From NCBI GenBank assembly GCA_964019055.1, contig OZ025206.1, positions 15,659,291 to 15,723,290 on the forward strand: DNA of 64,000 nt, written 5' to 3'. Shown here piece after piece: positions 39,445 to 49,100 of this stretch (its first letter is position 1; every line of letters starts with the position of its first letter). The notes beneath the pieces are model-generated. The model saw only the letters and a program-made list of their open reading frames with translations, did not search any database and was not told the DNA's origin. The DNA comes from Anthopleura xanthogrammica (Eukaryota > Cnidaria > Anthozoa > Actiniaria > Actiniidae). Position numbers and translations under genes: made by a program.

Positions 39445-39860
39445 TAATTTTTTTTGCCAAACTGGGCCCAAAATTGAATTTTTTGATGATCGCGGAGTGG
39501 GGAAAAATCTAAAATTTGTGTCTTCTAAAATTCTGCTTCTTTTTCACTAAAATCAATTGGAAATAATGTTACTCAGAGGACAGGAAGAGAGCCTAACAGT
39601 TTTTTTTAGCATTTTTTAGTGTGAAAATCAGCCCAAAAATGGAAATTTTCAATGATGCTATAATTGGGGAAAATTTCATTTTTATGATTGTTCTGGATCC
39701 AACCCTTTTTTGGCTGAAATGGATAGGAAACAACCTAGGCATTAGTCAGGAGACAGATATACTTTTGCCCAAAATACTTCCTATTTTTGGAATTGCTTGA
39801 TTCAGAATTAAGTGCAGGAAGTTAGATGTAATGGCTTGGAGAAAATGAAAATCTCAAAAT
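39445..39860. repeat. Degenerate right edge of the satellite array
   Basis: The last recognisable monomer (GCCAAACTGGGCCC, GATGATCGCGGAG) has several substitutions and deletions. A further unit at about 39620-39770 is recognisable only in patches (GCCCAAAAATGG, TTTTCAATGATG, TTGGGGAAAATTTC). The satellite then fades into unique sequence. Confidence 0.8.
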
Positions 39861-40551
39861 CCTATGTTTTATTTATCTTTATTCATTAACATTTTTACAG
39901 GATGTAAAAAATGTACAGTGATACAAAATTACAACCTTGGGGTAAGGGTGGGTCAATTAAGGGACCATTCATTGGGAAGAGGGGGTGGGATTTGATTGGT
40001 AATGGATATGAGAAATCTGATCCCCCCTATCCGTTGTTGCATAAAAACGATGGTCCCTCCCTTTAGTTTTTCATTTTTTATGGGTTACAATTTAGTTCTT
40101 CATCACAACATAGAAATATTAATCTTTAAAGACAATTTTATTTTTGATATTTTTGATATTTTTGACAAGGCTGCAACTATTGTGTTTATTCTTGGTTAAT
40201 TTTACAATTAGCTGGGTAGCTCAGTGCTTTGTGGACCATCACCTAGTGAAATACATGGACATAATTAGAATAATAAAAATGGGATAAAATGGGATTAATT
40301 GAAAGTAATCAGTCATACAATCATGTAAATATGTATAAACATACATGTTCACAAAGTAAACTAACCCAGGGCTTTAAAAATAGCAGCCAGTTAGTCGCCA
40401 AGCATGATCACTGGCCAAGTTACTTAAAGCTACTGGTTTCTGGCTAAATGTTAAGTACTGTTCAAAATGACCAGCAAGGCAAAGATTTGACCAGACAAGT
40501 TTGGTGACTGGCTGTTATTTTAAGCCCTGTAACCTTCTTATAAGCATCCTT
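39861..40551. other. Spacer downstream of BLOC1S1
   Basis: AT-rich sequence between the array edge and the BLOC1S1 stop codon. On the minus strand an AATAAA lies at 40137-40142, about 410 bp past the stop, and could be its polyadenylation signal. A G-rich segment (39940-40060) begins with GGACCATTCATTG and resembles dispersed repeats in the GPR155 introns. A fold-back element lies at 40367-40530. No gene seen. Confidence 0.5.
40367..40530. repeat. Fold-back (MITE-like) element
   Basis: The left end CAGGGCTTTAAAAATAGCAG is matched in inverted orientation by the right end TGTTATTTTAAGCCCTG, with further pairing of AGCCAGT..CGCCAA against TTGGTGACTGGCT. About 160 bp long, no coding capacity. 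Confidence 0.65.
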
Positions 40552-42765
40552 TCAACTAGAGAATAGAATTGCATTCATTTCCATACCTTTATATGCATAC
40601 TCTAAAGCACTAGCTATTGATGTCATATCAGCTTCTATAACTCTTGACCAGTTTTCAACATCTCCAAGCTCCTAGAGGAAAAAAGGAAATTTATGAATTA
40701 TGTAACCAAGTTGGTATTAGTTCAAACCAAACAAATTCAAACTCTGTGTAGCGTAAGTAATAGCCTCAAATACCTTAAAACAAAGCCCTGATTAAGACAG
40801 GTGGACAAGGTAAGAGGCATATCATAAACTTGTGTCAAAGTATTTGACAAATCATAACAGAAAATCATTTTTGGCTACCCACCACCCACCACCCCCCACC
40901 TTCCGTGTCATGGTAGGGGCAGAACTAGGCAGCTAGGATTTGAAAGGGGTTTAACAAAACACAACAAGTACAAATTCAAAATAAGGTTCTTTAAAAATCA
41001 CTGGATCAGCCCCTGCTAGTTGTGGTGTACAGGCTACAATATAAGCCTCAGAATGGTTCAATGTAATGTCCTGTTACTATGTATACTAATCCCTTATACA
41101 ATAACTTACCTTTAATGACTGATTAAAACTTTCCACCATTTTCAACCATAGTGTAGTTTGTTTGGAATACTGAGCTGAAAAATAAAGCAAAGAAAAGACT
41201 TAAAACAGATTCTTATAATAAATGTACTACTTTGATGATACAGACGCCATTTTGGTATGGGGCAAATACAGCTATTTCAAAAAAGGTTGGTGAAGGTTTT
41301 GTTCTATGTTGCTTGTTGCATGCTGCATCTTGTATCTTGCTTACAAGGCTTGAAATGTATCATTCATATGTAAACAATGTCAGCACAGAAGAAAATATGC
41401 TGGAAAAACCTGCAGACAAAGTTTGGGAAAATCTAATATAATTGTGACCTTTTGCTGCTTGAATAGCTGTTATTATGGATGCATGCAAATGAGATATTGT
41501 TTTGTTTTAAGAATCATGCTATCTGGTCGATACAATGCTTGTTGTCTGATTTGCAACTTTCACCAAAGGTTTTTAAAATACTGGCATACAAAGCTTTGTT
41601 ATTATTGACAAGAGATGAATTACGAAGATGAACATGAAAAAAAGACAAATAAACAAAACTATATATTACATGCTATTTTTTTTTTGCATATTTCCTTGCA
41701 ATTGAAGATGGCTGCCATATCATCACAGTTGTCCATTAAGCAGAAACAAGAGCATGTGAAGTTTGTGTTATATATTAAAATTAATGTTAACAGGTGCAAC
41801 ATATCTGATGTAAATGAAATCCTTTTCATGTAAAAAAACAAGGCACAGCCCTGCAGAGTGAGGTTCCCTGGGTTAGGTTTAGGGTTAATATTGGGGAAGA
41901 CTTTGTAAGAATAACTGCATAGGCTTTGTAGGCTGTCTTGGTGCTTAGGCACGTAGGCTGTGCACTGGCCCATAGACTCGTATGGTTCACTTGTACACTT
42001 ACAATTGTACACTTAGATTATTGCTGTAGGGACCTAGGCAGCCCACTATAATACTTTTACTCTGCAGGGTATTCTATAGTTATTCCAAAAACAACAACAA
42101 TGCTGACATAGGTAGCCCAAATGAGTCTCCACTTGCACATTTTTGATAGCAGATAAATAAAGCTGGGATACACATAGTTCTTTACTAAAGTAGAGCATCT
42201 CAAACCATGCTAACACACTAGGTTTTTTTCCAATATTATTCCTTTCTTAGTTATTATGATTAAGTTCATACATACCCACATGAGCTTGTAGCTGCTTGGC
42301 TTCAGTTTCCAATTTTCTTTGATTGACATATGACTTTTCCACTCTAAGGATAAGCATCATAAAAGAACTACTTGTGAGTACATTAGCACAATAACGATCG
42401 TTGCATATTTTCCAAAAGAACAGGGGCTTTTTGCATTTTAGGTATTTTTTAAATATTCGTAAAGCTGCCATCAGACTTACCCCGAATTGAGGGTATCCAT
42501 TAATCGGTAAGTTAGTTTGGAAGCTTCTATGGCAGCCTCTCGTTTCCTTCGCTCTAACACAGTAAGTAAAATTAAGGAAGCAAGAAAAATAAAAGTCTAT
42601 AAGCAATTTATAATAATTTCTTGTAAGCTTACCTACTTAACCATACTCGCAGAAGAACAACAATCTGCGCCATGAAAATTAAAATAAAATACAAACAAAC
42701 AAACCTTGCACATCCTTATGAGCTACCTGCTTCTGATTATGTTCTTTAACTACACGAGAAAGCAT
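40552..42765 (-). CDS. BLOC1S1: BLOC1S1 homologue (BLOC-1/BORC subunit 1), five exons
   Basis: Minus-strand exons, in coding order: 42765-42705, 42553-42481, 42343-42276, 41174-41110 and 40671-40552. All junctions are GT-AG, the phases are consistent, and the total is 387 nt = 128 codons plus TGA. The protein starts MLSRVVKEHNQKQ and contains RRKREAAIEASKLT, YVNQRKLETEAKQLQ, KQTTLWLKMVESFNQSLKE and LGDVENWSRVIEADM, ending SALEYAYKGMEMNAILFSS. This matches BLOC1S1/GCN5L1 along its whole length (human short form is 125 aa). The protein is helical and coiled-coil-forming, with no signal peptide. In known animals it is a shared subunit of BLOC-1 (lysosome-related organelle biogenesis) and BORC (lysosome positioning through Arl8 and kinesin), and has been linked to protein acetylation. 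The last exon is read through without a further intron; the C-terminal six residues are the least certain. Its start lies 400 bp from the GPR155 start, divergently. Confidence 0.95.
41280..41460. repeat. Fragment of a dispersed repeat inside BLOC1S1 intron 3
   Basis: The stretch with GTAAACAATGTCAGCACA, ATATGCTGGAAAAACC and TGCAGACAAAGTTTGGGAAA also occurs at about 52850-52990 and 63800-63910. It is the 3' part of the ~1-kb dispersed repeat described at 52050 and 63085. Confidence 0.8.
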
Positions 42766-43165
42766 ATTATCGTCCCTAAAACGACAGCCTTTTCAATGTT
42801 TTTATCAAGTCATCTTAATTTCCAAAGATGGCGGATGAACCCACTTTAATAACAAGGATTGGGATTGGTTCCTAATAAACCAATCAAATCGAGTGTTATA
42901 AATTTCAATTCTTGATCAAAGATCACAAAGATACCTATATCCAGAGCTATGATTGGTTGTTGTGGTTTATCGAATCAGGTTTAGAAAGAACAATCTGGTC
43001 AGATCAAGGAGGGTGCGTGCTGAAAGCTAAAGATAAGAGATCAAGTAGTAACATCTACAAGGTTTCTTATTATGTTTCCTGCTACCTGGCCAAGCATCAT
43101 GGATGGTGTTGTTAGTTTCAAGTAGTGGAATCACGAAAGGAGGTCTAGTTGTTATTAAAATTGCT
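42766..43165. promoter_or_regulatory. Divergent 400-bp promoter region between BLOC1S1 and GPR155
   Basis: The two start codons face away from each other across 400 bp. The interval contains a YY1-type site AAGATGGCGG (42825-42834), CCAAT-box cores in both orientations (ATTGG at about 42858, 42864 and 42952; CCAAT at 42880-42884), and no TATA box placed to serve either start. I found no CACGTG E-box (the core of the CLEAR motif bound by TFEB) here. CCAAT plus YY1 without TATA is typical of housekeeping bidirectional promoters; shared regulation is inference. Confidence 0.6.
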
Positions 43166-46100
43166 ATGGAGAGCAATAGTACCGTGTCTGCAGGTCCGAC
43201 GGACATCAACAATCTTTTTCCAGCCTTGGTGGAGTGTTTTGCGATAATTCTCCTTGGTTATGCCAGTGGACGGTTTGGATTCATATCGACTGCTCAAGGC
43301 AAAGGAATAGGGAATTTCGTCTCTCATTTTGCTTTACCAGCACTTCTCTTCAAGTCAATGGTTGAACTTGATTTCTTAAAAGTGAACTGGAAGTTTCTTG
43401 CTGCCATTTTGATAGCGAAGGGAATTGTGTTTATTATTGTAGTGGTGTTAACTTTGATTCTTGGAAAACCACAGAAGTATGGAAGAGCTGGAATATTTGC
43501 TATCTTCTGTACGCAGTCCAATGACTTTGCCTTGGGTTTTCCTATATGTAAGTTATTGCATAAAATTTATTTTTGCAATTCAAAATGTTGGGAATACATT
43601 AAGACTTACGTAACGGGATGATCACATGCGCCATCATATTTGGTTGTGGTTGGGTAATGTTTTGATTGATTATGTAATATCATGAATACCTTGTGATCCA
43701 TTGTTTCCAGAGGGATGTTTAAGGTCTAACATCTTTCTGGATGAATAGTGATGAGGGATATTTAGTCTAAATATCCCTCATGAATATAATCATGAGGGAT
43801 ATTTAGACTAAATATCCCTCATGAATGTAATCATGAGGGATATTTAGACTAAACATTTAAGATATTTTTTCTCAAAAATTTGACAAGCTAATTATTTTTG
43901 TGAAATTGATAAAAATAGACCTCTCTAATCCACCTTGGGCATAATGCCCATGTCTATTTCAGACAATGTGTCATTCTTTTGAGAATAAGATTCTTTGTTT
44001 GAGTGACCGGTCATTATTTTTCACCTGTGGGGAGAGGAAGGGGATTAATTGATTTTGTTGCGACATCATGAGGATTAACTGATCTCCCCCCCCCCCCCCT
44101 CCCAAGAGGCACTTGTCTATCTTTTTTATTATTGCTACTCTCTCATCTTTGTGTGATCCCCCCTTCAATACCTGATAGCTGATCTCCCCTCCAGTTGTCC
44201 CTAGGCCTCCAGTTGTCTAAAAAAACATGTTTTATTTATTGAACTGAACTAACATGTCCTTTATGTTATTGTTTTTAACAGTGAAGGCTTTGTACCGTGA
44301 CTCAATGCCAGATTTTCTCAGCTACATCTATCTTCTTGCTCCAATATCAATCGTACTGCTAAATCCTATAGGGTTTATTTTCATGGAGTTTAACAAACAT
44401 AACGACCACCATAACCTAAATAAAGGTCATGTTGCCATAGCAACTATCAAAGGAGTCATCCAAAACCCTATTGTATTCATGACGTTCATTGGCATCATCG
44501 CAAACTTTATTCTAAAGCAAAAGGTTCCAACAATAATAGATGGGTTTCTTAGTGTCCTTAGTTCTTCATTTTTCGCAAGTGCTCTTTTCTTTCTTGGTTT
44601 AAAAATGGTTGGAAACATGAAAAAGAAAATGGGATTTGGATTGATCGTTCCTTTGCTTCTTATTTTCACCAAAGTGTAAGTGTTGGATATTGTACAAATA
44701 GACCTCATTGGCTTGGGTTTAATGTTGTCCCATTTCAGACCACGTGTCATTCCCCAGAGTATCATTTCATTGTTTAACGGTTGCGCATGAGAAGATACAT
44801 GAATATGGATACAACTCAAACAAAGAATCTTATTCTCAAGAGAATGACACATGGTCTGAAATGGGACAACATTACACCCACGCCGATGAGGTCTATTGTA
44901 CAGTATATTGAAAGAAAAATATCCATACATATATTCATAAGAGAAAGAATTGGTTGATATGACAGACCAAGCACAGAGAGGTCACATCCTCCCATCCCAC
45001 TAAATGAGACCATATCCCTTTACGGTGGATTCAGGTTGAGTGTTTAAGGTGCAGTCTGTTATGATCGTTGTGACAACCTTAAATTTACATGTTGTCACGT
45101 AGAATGCAAGATGAGGTTTCTAGGCAGCTTGGAACAGGTTTGATCTTATCAGTAGAATGTGTTCCAAGCCAGCTAGAAACATTTTGCATTCTACATACAT
45201 GACAATGTGCAAATTTAAATGTTGCAACAATAGCATTAAATGAAGGCCATTAAACACTCAACCTGAATCCACTGTATTTTGTTATGATGTAGTGGATGGT
45301 CAAATTCTAATGTCAAGTATTTGATTTTATAATTAATGTAATGTTTCCTATATTTTGTGAGATGAGCTGGAATCTTGTCTCTTACTAGTATTGAGGCATT
45401 ATTTCTGGGGTTCATTTTGACAAAATAATGTGGGTAATGTGACCTACTGTTGCAAATGGCCTGTAACAGCTGAGAATCTGTGTTAGATATTTATTTCTCA
45501 ACTACTTATTAATAATTAAGGATACAGGTCATCCTATTGTATGTACCATAAAAGTAATAATCCGGGGTGAAAGAGGCAGGGATGCTCATCCTACCTTTTA
45601 GGGATTAATTTTCAATATTTCATTTTGTACCTCTTAGGCCATTTGGTACCATTGAGGGTTCATTTTCAAAGTTTCAAAGTCCCCCCCCCCCCCCCCCGGG
45701 AAATAATATTGTCTGAGCACCCCTGACCTTTTATTATTTCAACTTTCTTTTTTAGGCTGTTTGTCCCACTCCTTGCAAGAGAATTCATCCAGATCCTTGA
45801 TGTTGGGGGATCTAACAAAACTCTCACTAATGAATGGAGCATGTTTGGTTTTCTGTATGGGACGATTCCAACAGCTCCAACAGTGATCATATTTGCTTCT
45901 AGGTTTGGTGTAGAAGAAGATCTAGTAAGCAGATTTTAGAGGATCTAAGTATTTAATATATCCACTCACCTACCCACTCACCTACCCACTCACCTATACC
46001 CACTCACTCTACTCATTCAGCCACAGCAAATTCACATACTGTAACACTAGCAAGTTTGCATACTCAAAATCACTGTCACACTAACTCTCGCTTGCTCATT

Positions 46101-49100
46101 TGTTTGCTTGTTTTGTTTTGGGTTTATCTGTTTTCTTACAAAATATTCCTGCTCATAATCATTAACAAAACAAGTCCGAGCAGTTCAAATTTTAAAAGAA
46201 ACCATATCTTTTTTACAAATAATTTCAGATTGCAACTGGTGTAGTACTGGGAACATTTTTGTCAGCTCCAGTCTTGTACACTTCAGCCAAAATGATTGCA
46301 ATAAAATACACTTCAGAGGTTCAATTACATTATCACAGCATCATAGGAAAAACAATTTATGATGCCTGTGGAGTTAGTATTCCTTTTGGGGTAAGTTATT
46401 CAGCTGCATTTGTTTTTATTTTTTATTTTGAAATCTTTTTTATAACTGTTATCTTATGAGCTAATTTTATTACCTCCCCACACATCTTTTGTAGGAGTTA
46501 GCCCTTATAGACCATGCCCTTATGAAAATGATTTTTTCACTTAATGTCAGAGCAGGTATATTGATGTACTTTAAATCAATACATTTCCAATCCTCCAGGA
46601 ATAGCCCACTTTCAATATAATTCTGGTTGAGTAATCACGCACAAAGCAATTAGACGAGGCTCCAGGAAAACAATGGAGTAATCGTAATGTATTTTTTCCC
46701 TGGAGCCTCATCTTGAATTGCTTAAATGTGCATAATCACTCAACCAGAATTATATTGAAAGTGGGCTATTGAAGTCTCCAAAAACTGTTCTATTGTGTAG
46801 TACACCAATATATCAAATTTCGTCACATTACATTAAAACTTTTTAGGGCCCCTCTGGATACCAGCTCTTAGGTAGCTGAATGGGCCACCCTGTGTAAATA
46901 AAGGTTACATTACATCTGTATTGTCATGGAAGTGAAAACGGTCTATTGATCGGAAAGTGTCTTATTTGTTATGTACTTATTAATCATTTCATGTATTTTA
47001 ATATTTGTTTTTATAGTTGTGGGTGATAGCAATGTTTCTACTGGGCAGGCGGAGCAGACTTCTTCCTCAGAAGTATACCCTATTGCTTGTAGTCTGCCAG
47101 GTAAGATTATAGGATAAAGGAGTTACAGGGCAGGCATGTTATGGGAAAGGAACATTGCAGTGCTCACTTTTACATGACAAGGTTGTTGTTTGTCGTAATA
47201 ATTGTGAATAAATAGTCCACCGTAGTGTGTGTGGAGCAAGATGTTTAAACTGGCAGGTTAATCCCCAATATTCTTATAGGTCGTTTTTTCAGCTGTAACT
47301 CTTCTGACCGACATAGACTGTTCCTTCAAGTACTGGCATTTGGTAGTGTTTGCATCAGTCAGCCTCACCGGTCTTCTATGCAGATGTTGGACTGCAATGC
47401 TTGCATTTAGCTTGTGTCTTGTCAGGTGCAAAGGGGGCTCCCTCAAGACCTGGCAGCCATGGATCTACTTCTTTTCCTTTGGGTTAGTATGTATTCTTGA
47501 AAATGTTACCAAAAATATTCTTATTTCTAAAGAGCTATGTTCTGTTTTTAGGCTCCCAGTTTTCTTGACTGGCATCAAAATGTGCTTTGTTGTGTTGGTA
47601 CAGCCTGCCAATGACACACAACCTTACTTGGCTTACACTCAAAACCAGGTACTGAGGATGTATCCAATATATACAGTTACCCTGAAAATCTGCAAACAAC
47701 CCCTTGAGTGTACATGCATTGTTGTGTAATTATGTATTTTCTACAGTCTTACTAGTCATAATGGTACACAATCAATACACAATCATGTGGTCTCTCCTAT
47801 TTGTGTTTGGATGAAGATTTCCTTAAACCTGATTTACTCTAGCAACATATTAGGACCGGTCATTATTTATGTGGGGGGGGGGGGAAATCAAGGGGGGGTC
47901 AGGCTTATATTTTACAAAGAAAGGGGGTGGGTCAAAATAAAATTTCATTTGTAAAAATGCAAGAATATATTATATTCAAGCAAATGTAAATGTACAAGAA
48001 TATATTCAAGCAAAAACAGGTATTCGGACCCAAGCTATGGAATGAGGGAGGGGGGGAGAGGTTGTTTAAGAGATGTGTAATTTTTTAACGACTGTATAAT
48101 GAAAGGTATGATATATACAGAATCGAGAAAAGATACCTCTGAAATGAATTCCATATGGGGTAGGTCAAAAATTTAATTTAATACTTCAAGGGGTGGGTCA
48201 GGGAGAAATGTTTTAATGCAGACAAAAAAAAATCGCCTGAGTCTGCAACACAAATTATAGCATCAGCAACATACACAGACTACATGCAGCTCAATCAATG
48301 AGCAACACAAACACAACTATAAGTGTCTAGTGCTTGATGTGCTCAATCTGCCTTTCACTATTTCAGAGGCCAGTTCTTGCAGTTGAAGTCATAGCTCTGG
48401 CTCTGTGCCTTATCATCATCATTTGGTCCCTCATTCGACTTCAGCGCTGTGATAAATTCTGCAAGTGTCCTAAAAGTATACGAAGATTATCTTCTCCACA
48501 TTTAACAGGACAAAGTAATACAGACCTAGAATGCAAAGCCAGGTATGACAGCCAAATCCAATTACATTTTGTAGATGTGTTTTTTGTAGATGTGTTGTAA
48601 CATGTGCAACAAACTGTATGACTGGAAAAGACGAAGCGGACGTGTGGTGTCGTGATTGTGATCGTAACTTGTTCAAGCAACTTCAATGGATAAGCATCGC
48701 ACAGTTTTTGAGTTTAGTTTGAAGTTGAAAATTTTACCCCAAAAATTTTCAAAAGTTGAAAATTTTTGATAATGCCTACATCATCGTCCCTATCTATTAT
48801 AGCAGGCCCGGTTAGGGAAAACCGTTTCGAGATTCCTTAACTCCGTGCTGTACCGTGCTGTGCCGTATCATACGTTGAATGAATGCAATAATGGCTGCCA
48901 CTTCATTATCTTAATTTTTTAAATTCATATTTTAATTAAGCACTACATTAAAATAATAGATTAGAATGATATCAACAAAGTTAGGAAGTTTGAAGTCTTG
49001 ACAAGTTGATGAGAATTTAGAATTGTGAAAAACACTGGAAAAACGCCAGAACGAGGCTTGTCAGTCCTCAGTTGACTGAACACATACAAATCTCTGTATT

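Noticed and set aside
40205..40245. tRNA-like A box (GGTAGCTCAGTGC) downstream of BLOC1S1
   Set aside because: No B box within range and no SINE tail, so too little to call.
41659..42606. Minus-strand open frames of 117-119 codons near BLOC1S1
   Set aside because: The 42247-42606 frame merely overlaps BLOC1S1 exon 3 plus intron; the 41659-42012 frame lies in intron 3 and has no domain.
42766..43165. CLEAR/TFEB site in the shared promoter
   Set aside because: I searched the interval by eye and found no CACGTG or TCACATGA-type core.
47293..47340. GPR155 exon 6 beginning at the TTTTTTCAG acceptor before 47293
   Set aside because: That acceptor puts a stop or a frame clash after exon 5. The TTCTTATAG acceptor (exon from 47280) keeps the frame and gives VVFSAVTLLTD.
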